From Lewinellaceae bacterium (lineage in GTDB: Bacteria > Bacteroidota > Bacteroidia > Chitinophagales > Saprospiraceae), in contig JACJXX010000002.1 in the NCBI GenBank assembly GCA_020636435.1, positions 4,340,001 through 4,404,000 of the forward strand: 64,000 bases of DNA, read 5' to 3'. A program made the position numbers and the translations under genes. Positions within the stretch are counted from its first letter, which is position 1, and each line of letters opens with the position of its first letter. The notes below the pieces were generated by a model. The model saw nothing but the letters and a program-made list of their open reading frames with translations. It made no database searches and was not told where the DNA came from. Positions 33,731 through 43,063 of this stretch are shown here, in pieces.

Positions 33731-34948
33731 ATGAAAACTTTACTGACCCTATGGCTTATCGCCATTTCTACCCTGTTGGCTGCTCAGGAGCTCACCGTCA
33801 GCACCATCACTGAAGAATTCGACGCCAGCGGAGGCGTGAAACTGGGCCCCGACGGGCATTTGTACATCGGAAATTTCGGGGCCAGCCTCTCCCAGGGCAC
33901 GGGCAGCCAGGTATGGCGGCTGAACCTGGAAACCTTAGAACTCGAAGTATTCGCCACTGGCCTGGTGGGCGCTTCCGGCAACGCCTTCGACAGCCAGGGC
34001 AATTTTTACCAGTCCAACATCGGCGGCGGCTACGTCAGCAAGATCACGCCCGACGGGCAGGTGAGCACTTTCGTATCTCAGGGCATTTCAGTGCCGGTAG
34101 GCATAGCCATCGATGAGCAAGACAACCTCTACGTATGCAATTGTGAAGGGGCGTTCATCAATACCATCCGGAAAGTAACCCCGGACGGCGTATCCACCCA
34201 GTTTGCCGGCGGCTCTATTTTCAAATGCCCTAACGGCATCACCATCGATAAGGACGGCAACCTCTACGTCTCCAATTTCAACAACAGCAACGTGATCCGG
34301 ATAACGCCGGAAGGGCAAGCCAGTATTTTTGCTATCATCCCCCTCAACAACAATGGCCACCTCACCTACTTCGAGCCCTTCAACACCTTGTTTGTCAACA
34401 GCCATGGCACCAGCAGCGTCTACGCGGTCAATCTGGAAGATCGCATCGTCAACCGCATCGCCGGCACCGGGCAACGCGGCAATGCAGACGGCCTCGCCGA
34501 TCAGGCTACCTTCTCCCGCCCTAATGGCATAGCGCTGAGCGTTACGGGCGACACGCTGTACCTCAACAGCTCCATTCCTACCGTAGACAATCCGGGGAAT
34601 AACTTTTTCCCGCTGAACCCTTCAGTGATCCGGATGATTACCGGTTTGCGGCAAATTTTCACTGCCGCCGATGAAGCGGGCCAGCCCTCAGCCTGGCGGG
34701 CGCAGCTCTTTCCCAACCCTTCGAAGGGAAAGTTGGCGGTAGAACTCCACCTGAAGGAAAAGAGCGAGCTGCAGGCCAGTGTGTTCAATTCCATGGGAAA
34801 GGAGATACGGACGGAAGCATGGGGCGTTTTGCCTGCCGGGCCACGACAGGAGACACTGAATCTGGAGAACTTGCCGGCGGGGCAGTACTACCTGATGGTT
34901 TCGGACCGGGAACAGGCGCAGACGCTGCCTTTCCAGTTGGTCAAGTAA
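33731..34948 (+). CDS. NHL-repeat beta-propeller protein with T9SS sorting domain
   Basis: A 405-residue secreted protein. Signal peptide MKTLLTLWLIAISTLLAAQ. NHL/SMP-30-like propeller blades follow (GVKLGPDGHLYIGNFG, GNAFDSQGNFYQSNIGGGYV, GIAIDEQDNLYVCNCEG, GITIDKDGNLYVSNFNNSNV). A type-A C-terminal sorting domain covers about residues 325-405 (AQLFPNPSKGKLAVEL and AGQYYLMVSDREQAQTLPFQ). Such domains send proteins through the type IX system to the cell surface. Start ATG 33731 follows the A-rich leader; upstream codons are repeat sequence. Confidence 0.9.
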   Translation: MKTLLTLWLIAISTLLAAQELTVSTITEEFDASGGVKLGPDGHLYIGNFGASLSQGTGSQVWRLNLETLELEVFATGLVGASGNAFDSQGNFYQSNIGGGYVSKITPDGQVSTFVSQGISVPVGIAIDEQDNLYVCNCEGAFINTIRKVTPDGVSTQFAGGSIFKCPNGITIDKDGNLYVSNFNNSNVIRITPEGQASIFAIIPLNNNGHLTYFEPFNTLFVNSHGTSSVYAVNLEDRIVNRIAGTGQRGNADGLADQATFSRPNGIALSVTGDTLYLNSSIPTVDNPGNNFFPLNPSVIRMITGLRQIFTAADEAGQPSAWRAQLFPNPSKGKLAVELHLKEKSELQASVFNSMGKEIRTEAWGVLPAGPRQETLNLENLPAGQYYLMVSDREQAQTLPFQLVK

Positions 34949-34982
34949 TCGAATAATTTTGAATTGCCAATAAAGTCGGAGC

Positions 34983-35010
34983 GTTCGCGAGCCCGTACGG
35001 GCTCGCGAAC
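34983..35010. terminator. Perfect 28-bp palindrome with extended imperfect arms
   Basis: Arms GTTCGCGAGCCCGT and ACGGGCTCGCGAAC are perfectly complementary with no spacer. The pairing continues imperfectly into ATAAAGTCGGAGC on the left and ATTCCGATTTAT on the right. It lies 35 bases after the NHL gene. It may be a terminator or a protein-binding site. Confidence 0.6.
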
Positions 35011-35195
35011 ATTCCGATTTATAGTTAAATTAAATCTGTCCGACTACTTAATTCTACTTCAGCACTTTAGGAAAAGCCCTTGCCGCCACACCACTTTGAT
35101 CCCAATTTTCATCTTCTCTTGCTATACTGCCCTATACCTCCTACTTTTACAATCGGATCAAGGCAAAAAACAACCAAATAACCCGCAAAATACCC

Positions 35196-35777
35196 ATGCT
35201 CCGCTTTTTCAACCCACGCTCCAGCGAGCAGTCCGACGAGGACTTGCTCGCCCGCTACCAGGCTGGTGGAGAGCTCGCCGTTCTGGGGCAGCTCTTCGAG
35301 CGCTATGCAGAGCTGGTGTACGGGGTGTGCCTGAAGTACTGCCGGGATGAACAGGAAGCCGAAGATGCCGCCATGGCCGTGTTCGAACAACTCGTCGCCA
35401 AAGCGAGGGAGCACGAGGTGCACAACTTTAAGAGCTGGTTGCACGTATTGACTAAAAACCACTGCCTGATGCAACTGCGCAAGGCCAGCCGTGCCCGCGA
35501 GCAAAGTTTTGAGCCGCAGCTTATGCAATCGGTAGACAGCAGGCATCATACTATCGAAATCCATGAGGACAACGGCCAACTAAAAGGCCTCAACGATTGC
35601 ATGGAACAATTGCCGGAGGAACAACGGCAGTGCGTACAGGCGTTCTACCTGGAAGGGCACTCCTACAAGGAGATCGCCGGGTTTCGAAAGGAAGAGCTGG
35701 GGCGCGTGCGCTCCTACATTCAGAACGGGCGGAGGAATTTGAGGATTTGTTTGGAGAAGAAGGGGGTGAAGGTGTAA
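35196..35777 (+). CDS. RNA polymerase sigma factor, sigma-70 family (ECF type)
   Basis: A 193-residue ECF sigma factor. Region 2: LLARYQAGGELAVLGQLFER, then YCRDEQEAEDAAMAVFEQLV and NFKSWLHVLTKNHCLMQLRK. Region 4: LKGLNDCMEQLPEEQRQCVQ, then FYLEGHSYKEIAGFRKEELG, where the normal GxSxxAVKxRLxRA helix is modified to GRVRSYIQNGRRNL. It is followed after 166 bases by a membrane-anchored partner that looks like an anti-sigma factor. The pair resembles the sigma/anti-sigma modules of Bacteroidota that respond to envelope signals. Confidence 0.93.
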   Translation: MLRFFNPRSSEQSDEDLLARYQAGGELAVLGQLFERYAELVYGVCLKYCRDEQEAEDAAMAVFEQLVAKAREHEVHNFKSWLHVLTKNHCLMQLRKASRAREQSFEPQLMQSVDSRHHTIEIHEDNGQLKGLNDCMEQLPEEQRQCVQAFYLEGHSYKEIAGFRKEELGRVRSYIQNGRRNLRICLEKKGVKV

Positions 35778-35908
35778 GTGTGTAAATGTGTAAACGAGGG
35801 ACTGTTCGAGAAACTGTGTCAACTTGGTTGTAAACCATTGATTTCCAGGATACCTTTGAACCTTAAACACAGAACTTTGAACACTCCCGTAAACGATGGA
35901 ACAATTTA

Positions 35909-35943
35909 ACCATATAGCCATATAACAATATGACCATATAACC
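35909..35943. repeat. Octamer array touching the GTG start of the next gene
   Basis: AACCATAT, AGCCATAT, AACAATAT, GACCATAT, then AACCGTGA, in which the final unit contains the GTG start codon at 35944. Confidence 0.75.
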
Positions 35944-37299
35944 GTGAACCAACAACCCACATATAACCCTTTAGAACTCCTCCGGCGGTGGGTGCGCGGA
36001 GAAACCCCGCTCGGGGAAGAGCGGCAGTTGGAGCAACTGGCCGAGGAAGATTCGTTCCTGGCGGAAGCGCTGGAAGGGTATCGGCTGCATCCGGAAGGAC
36101 AGCATGCCGAGCGGGTGGAGCGGGTGAAGGCCCGCCTGCGGGAAAGAAGCCGGAAAAAGAGGGGAGGGATATTCTACCTTCCCCGCCTGGCGGCAGCGGC
36201 CATTGCCCTGGCTTTAACCGTGGGTGGTTTTTGGTATATCAACCAGGACGGCGCCAACTTGTCTGCCTTTGCGATTGAGGAAAAGCAAGCGGAAAAAAGC
36301 GTTGATACAGGGCTTGCAGAAATAGAAAAATCGCCTGCTGCCCCTCCGGCGGCGAAAACCGAAACTGCGCCTTCGCCACCTGCCCAGCAAAAAGGGCAAG
36401 AGGTTGCCAGGGAGCAAGCACCCCAATCCAAGGTGAGAGAAGAGCCGCTCACGCCTAAAAAAGCCCTGGAAAAACCAAAGGGCCGTCCTGCCGCCTCTGC
36501 CCCGGAAGAGCGGCAGATTGCGCAAGCAGAACCCCTGCCTGCCCCGCTTCCATCCCCGCAACCGCCCACAACTGCCGATGAACTACAGCAATACAGCCTC
36601 GATGACAAGGAAACGGCCATTTCGGCGGAAGAAGGCGCCGTGGATGCTGTGCAGAACCTGACGGCCAAAACCAGAATGCAGCCGGCGGCGCCCCAAACGG
36701 CCATCACGCTGCCGCCATCCAGGGCGGGAAAACGCAAGATCACCGGATATGTCCAGGGGGAAAACGGCGAACCGCTGATCGGGGCGAATGTGGTGCTCGA
36801 AGGCACCCAACAGGGCACCGTGACCGACATTGACGGCCAATTCGAACTGGAACTGCCGGATGGATTCAACCAGAACCTTGTCTTTGCCTATACCGGCTAC
36901 GAAAGCCTGTCAATAAATCCCGGGGACAAAGACAGCCTGGCCATCGTCCTCCCGGAAGGAGGCGCTGTGCTCGAATCCGTGACCGTCACCGGCTACAGCG
37001 CCGCCCGCAAAGAAGCGGCGGATATGCCTCCTCCGCCCCGCCCGGAAAATGGCTTTTCCAACCTTCGCCAATACATCCGCGACAACCTGAAATACCCCGG
37101 CGAGGCGCGGGAAAGAGGCATCGAAGGCAAAGTGAAACTGAGCTTCCGCATTCGAGCCGACGGCTCTCTCTACGATTTCAATATCGAAAAAAGGCTGGGC
37201 TACGGCTGCGACGAAGAAGCCATCCGCCTGCTGAAGGAAGGGCCGAAGTGGGAAGGCGCCGGGCAGGCAGCGGAATATACCGTCCGTTTCAAACGCTGA
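35944..37299 (+). CDS. Membrane anti-sigma-like protein with CarboxypepD-reg and TonB C-terminal domains
   Basis: A 451-residue protein starting at GTG. Residues 1-75 form a cytosolic acidic region (LLRRWVRGETPLGEERQLEQ) typical of anti-sigma N-termini. One membrane helix lies at about 76-98 (LPRLAAAAIALALTVGGFWY). A long Pro/Ala/Glu-rich spacer reaches about residue 255. A CarboxypepD-reg-like domain follows (KITGYVQGENGEPLIGANVV, then GTVTDIDGQFELELPDG). A TonB C-terminal domain ends it (FSNLRQYIRDNLKYPGEARE and GKVKLSFRIRADGSLYDF). The architecture couples a sigma-binding head to a periplasmic TonB-like tail and suggests envelope sensing. Confidence 0.82.
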   Translation: MNQQPTYNPLELLRRWVRGETPLGEERQLEQLAEEDSFLAEALEGYRLHPEGQHAERVERVKARLRERSRKKRGGIFYLPRLAAAAIALALTVGGFWYINQDGANLSAFAIEEKQAEKSVDTGLAEIEKSPAAPPAAKTETAPSPPAQQKGQEVAREQAPQSKVREEPLTPKKALEKPKGRPAASAPEERQIAQAEPLPAPLPSPQPPTTADELQQYSLDDKETAISAEEGAVDAVQNLTAKTRMQPAAPQTAITLPPSRAGKRKITGYVQGENGEPLIGANVVLEGTQQGTVTDIDGQFELELPDGFNQNLVFAYTGYESLSINPGDKDSLAIVLPEGGAVLESVTVTGYSAARKEAADMPPPPRPENGFSNLRQYIRDNLKYPGEARERGIEGKVKLSFRIRADGSLYDFNIEKRLGYGCDEEAIRLLKEGPKWEGAGQAAEYTVRFKR

Positions 37300-37333
37300 A
37301 AATTTTAAGTATGGTTAAAGCTTCGTTAAGAAC

Positions 37334-37364
37334 TTGACAATTAGCGGGAAGTATTGCACCTTTA
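37334..37364 (+). promoter_or_regulatory. Possible vegetative promoter of the 37405 gene
   Basis: TTGACAATTA at 37334 followed after 20 bases by CACCTTTAG, near the Bacteroidota TTG-N20-TAnnTTTG pattern but with C in place of T. ACTTGACAATTA is repeated at 37386. Confidence 0.35.
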
Positions 37365-37404
37365 GCAGCGGGAAAATACTCCCTCACTTGACAATTAAAG
37401 GTTT

Positions 37405-37752
37405 ATGCCTAACCTGATCCGTATCTTCTTTCTGATTTTCGCCCTTGGCGTACTCGCCGCCCCGCTTCTGGACAGAAGCGGCGCGCTGGAAGAGTTTGCC
37501 TTTGCCCTGGCGGAAGATGCAGCGGATCAGGATGCTCACCTCGCCCTGCCGCAATTTTTAAATCCATCCGACAACCAGAGCGATGGGCCGGCACCATTGT
37601 TTTCCGGCATATCAAGCCGTACTGAAACAGTGGAAACTGCTATTTGGAGCCGAGATGATTCTGCGGCGCCCACTCCGGCGGGCTTCTCCACCAACCGGCC
37701 CCTGTATCTGCTCTATCACAACTTTCTTTTCTACGACTGCCTGGCGTCCTAG
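37405..37752 (+). CDS. Small hypothetical secreted protein
   Basis: A 115-residue protein with an N-terminal hydrophobic helix (IRIFFLIFALGVLAAPLL) and then a polar, acidic segment (EFAFALAEDAADQDAHLALP). It ends LYLLYHNFLFYDCLAS. It lies between the anti-sigma-like gene and HtrA, after an intergenic region with a plausible promoter. No family recognised. The coding nature rests on length, a plausible signal peptide and position. Confidence 0.5.
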   Translation: MPNLIRIFFLIFALGVLAAPLLDRSGALEEFAFALAEDAADQDAHLALPQFLNPSDNQSDGPAPLFSGISSRTETVETAIWSRDDSAAPTPAGFSTNRPLYLLYHNFLFYDCLAS

Positions 37753-37916
37753 GCCGGGCTGCTTAACAAGCCATTGATTTTCGGTTGACTAAAAGGCGCC
37801 TCCGGGCGGCTTCCACGCTTTTGCGTTCTTCATCTGAAAATTTCAACCGCATTGGCCTGGCCTTCCCCCTTTGCCTGAAAAAGGCGATTTGCCATTCAAT
37901 GGAGTGTATAACCGGA

Positions 37917-37940
37917 GGGAATGAGGGAATGAGGGAACAG
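37917..37940. repeat. Octamer array (GGGAATGA x3)
   Basis: GGGAATGA, GGGAATGA, GGGAACAG upstream of the HtrA gene. The 37753-38014 gap shows nothing else convincing. Confidence 0.7.
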
Positions 37941-38014
37941 GGTTTCCGTCTTTCCGCACCCTTCTCCCGGTTACAGGCTCTTTTCAGATCAAAAGCAAAA
38001 CCAATTATTACGCC

Positions 38015-39523
38015 ATGAAAAAGACCATCTGGGTAGCAGCTGTTGTTGCTGTTGTTGCCAGCTTATCAACCGCTTTGCTCTTTGAATATTCCGGGATGAT
38101 GCGCCCGGTAGTGAAAGTAGAACAAGTCAGCGGCGCGCCCGCTCAGAGCGTGCTGTACAGCAAAAACGAGGCAGGGCAACTGGTCCCGCTCGACTTTACC
38201 GCCACATCCGAGAAGGTGATGGATGCGGTGGTATTTATTAAATCAACTCATAAGTTGTCCCGCAATGAAATGGGCCGACAAGGCATGCCCGACCCGTTCC
38301 GGGAATTTTTCCAGGACCGGGGCTTCAGCCCTTTCTTTCAGCAACCTCCAACCGACGGAGGCCAGCCTCCGGTGGAGATGGGCGCCGGCTCCGGCGTGAT
38401 CATCAACGAAAAAGGCTACATCATTACCAATAACCACGTGATCGACAATGCCGACGAGATCGAAGTGGCGCTGCACGACAACCGCACGTTTAAAGCCAGT
38501 GTGGTCGGCGCCGACCCGGCGACCGACCTGGCTTTGCTTCAGATTCGCGCCGAAGGCCTCCCCACCCTCCCCATGGCCAATTCTGACGAGGCCAGGGTCG
38601 GCCAATGGGTGCTCGCAGTGGGCAACCCTTTTAACCTCAATTCTACGGTAACCGCCGGCATCATCAGCGCCAAGGCCCGCAACATCAACCTGCTGAAGGA
38701 CCAGTACGCAGTGGAGTCCTTCCTGCAGACCGACGCGGCCATCAACCCCGGCAACAGCGGCGGCGCGCTGGTCAACCTCGACGGGCAGCTCCTGGGCATC
38801 AACACGGCCATTGCCAGCCCTACCGGCGCCTACTCGGGTTATGGCTTCGCCGTTCCCTCCAACATCGTCGCCAAAGTCGTGAAAGACCTGCTGGCCTACG
38901 GCAGCGTTCAGCGCGGCTACCTGGGCGCCATGATCCGCGATGTCAGCGGCCAGTTGGCCAAAGATGAGGGCCTGGCCTTAACCGAGGGCGTTTATGTGGA
39001 CAGCCTGCTCAACAACAGCGCCGCCGCTAAAGCCGGCCTGCAGGCCGGCGATATCATCACGGCAGTTGATGGCAACACCGTCAAGAGAGCCCCTGAATTA
39101 CAAGAGGCCATCGCGCGCCACCATCCGGGCGATGAGGTTAAAGTCAGCGTAGACCGCAAAGGCAAGAGCAAGGCTTTCACCGTCAAATTGCAAAACCGCG
39201 ATGGAGAAGAAGGCCTGGCGGAGGCTCATCAAAGCGCATTGCTCAACCGGCTGGGCGCCGAATTCCAGGAACTCGACGCCGGCACCGCCCACAAGCTGGA
39301 CATCGGCGGCGGCGTGCTGGTGAAAAAGCTCTTCCCCGGCAAACTGCGCGACCAAACGGGTATCCGGGAGGGGTTCATCATTACGCGGGCCGACGGCAAA
39401 GAAGTCCACTCGCCTGAAGAACTCGAAACAGCACTGAGCAACCGCGAAGGCGGCGTCATGCTGGAAGGCGTCTACGAAGATGTGCCGGGCGTGTATTACT
39501 ATGCCTTTGGAATGGACAGTTAG
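38015..39523 (+). CDS. degP: Periplasmic serine protease of the Do/DegP/HtrA family
   Basis: A 502-residue envelope protease/chaperone that degrades misfolded periplasmic proteins. The N-terminal hydrophobic segment is a signal or anchor (KKTIWVAAVVAVVASLSTAL). The catalytic triad is visible: His141 in NNHVIDN, Asp171 in DPATDLALL and Ser248 in PGNSGGALVN. Two PDZ domains follow (about 290-380 around RGYLGAMIRDVSGQ, and 400-495 around GGGVLVKKLFPGK). It is downstream of the sigma/anti-sigma pair, a typical envelope-stress neighbourhood. Confidence 0.95.
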   Translation: MKKTIWVAAVVAVVASLSTALLFEYSGMMRPVVKVEQVSGAPAQSVLYSKNEAGQLVPLDFTATSEKVMDAVVFIKSTHKLSRNEMGRQGMPDPFREFFQDRGFSPFFQQPPTDGGQPPVEMGAGSGVIINEKGYIITNNHVIDNADEIEVALHDNRTFKASVVGADPATDLALLQIRAEGLPTLPMANSDEARVGQWVLAVGNPFNLNSTVTAGIISAKARNINLLKDQYAVESFLQTDAAINPGNSGGALVNLDGQLLGINTAIASPTGAYSGYGFAVPSNIVAKVVKDLLAYGSVQRGYLGAMIRDVSGQLAKDEGLALTEGVYVDSLLNNSAAAKAGLQAGDIITAVDGNTVKRAPELQEAIARHHPGDEVKVSVDRKGKSKAFTVKLQNRDGEEGLAEAHQSALLNRLGAEFQELDAGTAHKLDIGGGVLVKKLFPGKLRDQTGIREGFIITRADGKEVHSPEELETALSNREGGVMLEGVYEDVPGVYYYAFGMDS

Positions 39524-39608
39524 TAGCATTTTTTTATAACTCGTTTTGTGATGAAGAGGCCCGCCTCCGGGCGGGTATCTTCATCGCCAAAACACCAAGC
39601 ACTTTATC

Positions 39609-39689
39609 ATGGGAGCAAAATTATTGATGTCCTTGTTTGCCCTCCTTATGCTGGGCTCATTTATTAAGAGTAAATTTTTCAAATCCTGA
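39609..39689 (+). CDS. Possible 26-residue hydrophobic peptide
   Basis: MGAKLLMSLFALLMLGSFIK plus six residues, a signal-peptide-like micro-frame between degP and an inverted-repeat segment. It may be the residue of a longer gene cut by that segment. Only length and hydrophobicity support it. Confidence 0.25.
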   Translation: MGAKLLMSLFALLMLGSFIKSKFFKS

Positions 39690-39692
39690 ATC

Positions 39693-39824
39693 AGGAGGGC
39701 GCCACCCCGTACGGTTGAACACTATTTTGAAAGCAAACCACAGGATGCCGTTTTGCGCGATAAGCGGCGCCCGGGTTTGCCGAGCTGGATTATCCGAGGC
39801 GGTTAGGGAGTCAGGTGCCCTCCT
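39693..39824. repeat. 132-bp segment bounded by 11-bp inverted repeats
   Basis: AGGAGGGCGCC at 39693 pairs with GGTGCCCTCCT ending at 39824 (10 of 11). The interior shows no gene. It may be a MITE-like or hairpin element; only one copy seen in this window. Confidence 0.45.
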
Positions 39825-39837
39825 TAAATAAAATATC

Positions 39838-40206
39838 ATGCCAATCACAGAAACAACACCCGTATACTCCATTGCAAGCTGGCTCAAAGAACTCAAATTC
39901 TACGAAAGAGAAATCGGTTCCTGCGAGCGCAGCCTGGAAGAGATCGTTCTTAATGCCCGGGCTGCACAGGACCTGGCCCTGGCCGAACATTTTCAGAACC
40001 AGTTTATCCTCCAGCGATTTAACCTGCGGCGGCTCAAACATCAGCTCAAGTGGCTGGCGCAGGCACCGGAAGAAGCCCTCCGGATACTTATCGAAGAGGT
40101 GCGGTATTTTATCCGGACGTTCAAATCATTATTGCAGGAGTTCGACCGTTTCATGGCGCCTTACTTTCACCTGCAGGCGCTGCCCAAAAACAACCATCCC
40201 GCCTGA
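39838..40206 (+). CDS. Hypothetical helical protein
   Basis: A 122-residue soluble protein, predicted all-helical with coiled-coil character (WLKELKFYEREIGSCERSLE, then ALAEHFQNQFILQRFNLRRL and EEVRYFIRTFKSLLQEFDRF). No signal peptide or known motif. Located between degP and the convergent MacB-like permease. The size and helix pattern recall small cytosolic regulators, but no function is assigned. Confidence 0.65.
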   Translation: MPITETTPVYSIASWLKELKFYEREIGSCERSLEEIVLNARAAQDLALAEHFQNQFILQRFNLRRLKHQLKWLAQAPEEALRILIEEVRYFIRTFKSLLQEFDRFMAPYFHLQALPKNNHPA

Positions 40207-40333
40207 GGGTCAAGGATTAGCTTCATTTGTGTTTCGTTATTCACAATTCCTCAATTCCAGCACGGGCCATCCCGGATCGCCAGATCCGGGGTGGGCTCGT
40301 GGTTTAAGGCCACGCTAAATACTGTCTGGAGGT

Positions 40334-43036
40334 TCACTCATTCCTCAAAGCATCTACAGGATTGGCCAGGGCGGAACGCAAAGAATGGTAACTTACGGTC
40401 AGAATAGCCAAAACCAGGCAGGCTGCTCCCGCCAGCGCAAAAACGTCCCAGCTCATTTGAATTTTATATTCGAAATTGGAAAGCCAGGCCCGCATCGCCC
40501 ACCAGGCGAGCGGCGCGCCGAACAACAGTGCCAGGAGGGACAATTGAAGGAGCCCCTTGTTTAGAAACAGCAGGATGTGTTCCAGGCCGGCGCCCAGGAC
40601 TTTGCGAATGCCAATTTCTTTCTGCCGGTTGACCGCAAAGATGCCCGCCAGCCCGAATAACCCCAGACAAGCAATGAGGATGGCAAAAAGGGTGGACGCG
40701 CCGATGATGCTACTCCAACGGGCATAACCTGCGTATTGTTCCGCCACGTCTTCATCCAGGAAGGTGTATTCGAAGGGGCGGCCCGGCGCTACGGCCTCCC
40801 AGGCCTTTTCTACGATTTGCACGGCCTGCGAGACCTTGCCGGCGGAAATTTTGACCAGGAAGGCATCCAGCCCCGCCTCACTGCCATCCATGACCAGCAG
40901 CACCGGTTGCACCGGCTGGTTAAGGGTAGTGACGTGATAATCTTTCGCCAGGCCGATGATGGTGTACTCTTTTTCTTTTCCCCAGGGAATGCTCTGGCCC
41001 ACCGGGTTTTCCATACCCAGGTCCTTTGCCAGTTGCTCATTGATGATGGCGGCATTGGTTTTATCCGAACCATAAGCATCTGAAAAGTTGCGCCCGGCGG
41101 CCAGTTCGATATCCAGCGCAGGAATGTAATCGGGGTCGACGCGATAGTAAAAAGCGGACTGCTGCTTCCCCTTGTATTCAAATCCTCTGATATCGTATCC
41201 CTGGTTGAAAGAAATACTGGTGGCCGCCACGTTTTGAATTTCGTTTTTGCCTTTCAGAGCATTTTTCATACGCTGGGCCAGGAGTTCGGCGTCTTCGCCA
41301 GAACCGCTATGTGTTTTCAGGACGAGGGTTTGGCTGGTATCATAGCCCAGATCTTTGTTGTTGATGAAATTCATTTGCCGATACATCACCAGGGCACTGA
41401 TGATGAGGAAAACGGAAAGGGTATTCTGTACCACGACGATGGCCCTCGTAAAGCGGGGTTCGTAGCGATAAGTGTCCCCTTTTAATACCTTCACAGGTTT
41501 AAAACGAGCGGCGAAGGCCGCCGGATAGCCTCCGGCAATAAGGCCTGTTAAAAAGGCGATGCCCAGCAAAGACAATAAAAAGGGTGCTTGATCCATTAAC
41601 CGCAAGCTCAACTCCCGCTGAACAAAATCATTAAAGGCGGGAAGCGACCACCAGGCCAGCCCTGCCGCCGCTGCCAAGGCCATCACAACCACCAGCTGCG
41701 CCTCGGCCCAGAATTGCAGGCGGATTTGCCCCCGGCTGGAACCCAGTATTTTCCTGATGCCCACCTCGCGAGTGCGCCCCGCTGCTCCGGTGATGGCAAG
41801 GGAGATATAATTCAAACAGGCCATCAGCAATATGATCAGCGCCAGGCCAGATAAAATGAATATGTTCAGGGGGTTGCCCGTAGGAGCGAGCCAGGAGATG
41901 CTGTGCTCCAGGTGAATGTCCTTCAACGAAGTAAGGGTCAGTTCAAAGATGTTGTCTTTATCCGTCAGGTTAAACCTTCCTTTCAGATAGTCAATGGTTC
42001 CTGCCAGGTACTGCCCGGCAAATCGCTGCAACTTGTCTTCGAAGGCAGCCGGAGTGGTTCCCTCCGCCAACTCGACGAACAGGACGGTATTAAAGGAGCC
42101 CCATTGGGTCATCTTCTTTTCATAATTGGGTGCATTCCGGATGTTGAGCAGCAGATCGAACTGCAGGCTGGAGTTGGCGGGCGGATGGGGCGCTAAACCG
42201 GTAACGGTGCACAACAAGGTATCCGTGTAAGTGATGACCTCCAGTTGTTTGCCCATGGGATTTTCCGAGCCGAAATACTTCCTGGCCGCCTCCGGGCTGA
42301 CCACGATCCGGTTTTTGCCATTCAGGACTTCATCGGCATCGCCCGCCATCAGTTTGAAGTCGAAAAGCTCGAAAAAGGTGCTGTCCACCAGATGTACCTT
42401 CTCGGAAAATATGTGTTTGCCCCGGCGAACGATGGTGTTGGTTTCATCGTAGCGGGTATAACGCATCACTTCCGGGAATTCTTCCTGCAGGGTGGGGCCG
42501 GTGGCCAGGGGGAGATAGGCATATTTGGAAACGCCTTCCTGTTCCTGCTTAAAAAGCGACGTTTCGTCTTCCAGGCCTGATTGATGGTATTCCACCTCGT
42601 TTACCCGGTAGATATTGGCGCCGTTGGCGTGAAAGCTGTCGTACGAATACTCATGGGCGACGAACAACCAGGCGAGGATGACAAAGGCCAGGCCCAGGGA
42701 TAGCCCAAAAATATTGATGAAGCTGAACAATTTGTGCTTCAGGATATTGCGGACGGCTAGTTTCAGGTGATTGTTCCACATAACGGCTTGATTTATTGGA
42801 TAACGATGGACGGAGGCGGAGGCCTGCCGCCCTTTTCTGAAAGTTGTGGGATTGAAAAAACGGACCACATCGACAGCATACCGCCGCCGGGCCTGCCGGA
42901 GCCCTTCTTTTGCCAGGTTGAAATGGAAAGCTTCCAGGAGGTCTCCTTCGATCTCCTCGGTTAAGCTGTCCGGGCAATACCAATGCAGGAGGCGTTGCGC
43001 CCAGTGCGGAGGGGAGTTGTTGTTTTTATCTTTCAT
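40334..43036 (-). CDS. MacB-like ABC transporter permease with N-terminal permease-prefix domain
   Basis: A 900-residue FtsX/MacB-type permease. A cytosolic N-terminal prefix (HWAQRLLHWYCPDSLTEEIE, then EGDLLEAFHFNLAKEGLRQA) is followed by two copies of the MacB core: helix, periplasmic domain and three-helix FtsX domain (FIINIFGLSLGLAFVILAWL-like start; LIILLMACLNYISLAITGAA; the second ends AILIACLGLFGLAGIFAVNR and RQKEIGIRKVLGAG). This doubled layout, with a PadR regulator directly upstream, is the ADOP-type arrangement. No ATPase gene is adjacent. Substrate unknown; such proteins often act in export or lipoprotein handling. Confidence 0.92.
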   Translation of the reverse strand: MKDKNNNSPPHWAQRLLHWYCPDSLTEEIEGDLLEAFHFNLAKEGLRQARRRYAVDVVRFFNPTTFRKGRQASASVHRYPINQAVMWNNHLKLAVRNILKHKLFSFINIFGLSLGLAFVILAWLFVAHEYSYDSFHANGANIYRVNEVEYHQSGLEDETSLFKQEQEGVSKYAYLPLATGPTLQEEFPEVMRYTRYDETNTIVRRGKHIFSEKVHLVDSTFFELFDFKLMAGDADEVLNGKNRIVVSPEAARKYFGSENPMGKQLEVITYTDTLLCTVTGLAPHPPANSSLQFDLLLNIRNAPNYEKKMTQWGSFNTVLFVELAEGTTPAAFEDKLQRFAGQYLAGTIDYLKGRFNLTDKDNIFELTLTSLKDIHLEHSISWLAPTGNPLNIFILSGLALIILLMACLNYISLAITGAAGRTREVGIRKILGSSRGQIRLQFWAEAQLVVVMALAAAAGLAWWSLPAFNDFVQRELSLRLMDQAPFLLSLLGIAFLTGLIAGGYPAAFAARFKPVKVLKGDTYRYEPRFTRAIVVVQNTLSVFLIISALVMYRQMNFINNKDLGYDTSQTLVLKTHSGSGEDAELLAQRMKNALKGKNEIQNVAATSISFNQGYDIRGFEYKGKQQSAFYYRVDPDYIPALDIELAAGRNFSDAYGSDKTNAAIINEQLAKDLGMENPVGQSIPWGKEKEYTIIGLAKDYHVTTLNQPVQPVLLVMDGSEAGLDAFLVKISAGKVSQAVQIVEKAWEAVAPGRPFEYTFLDEDVAEQYAGYARWSSIIGASTLFAILIACLGLFGLAGIFAVNRQKEIGIRKVLGAGLEHILLFLNKGLLQLSLLALLFGAPLAWWAMRAWLSNFEYKIQMSWDVFALAGAACLVLAILTVSYHSLRSALANPVDALRNE

Positions 43037-43063
43037 ATCTTGTCGGGTGTGGATGGTTTATCG

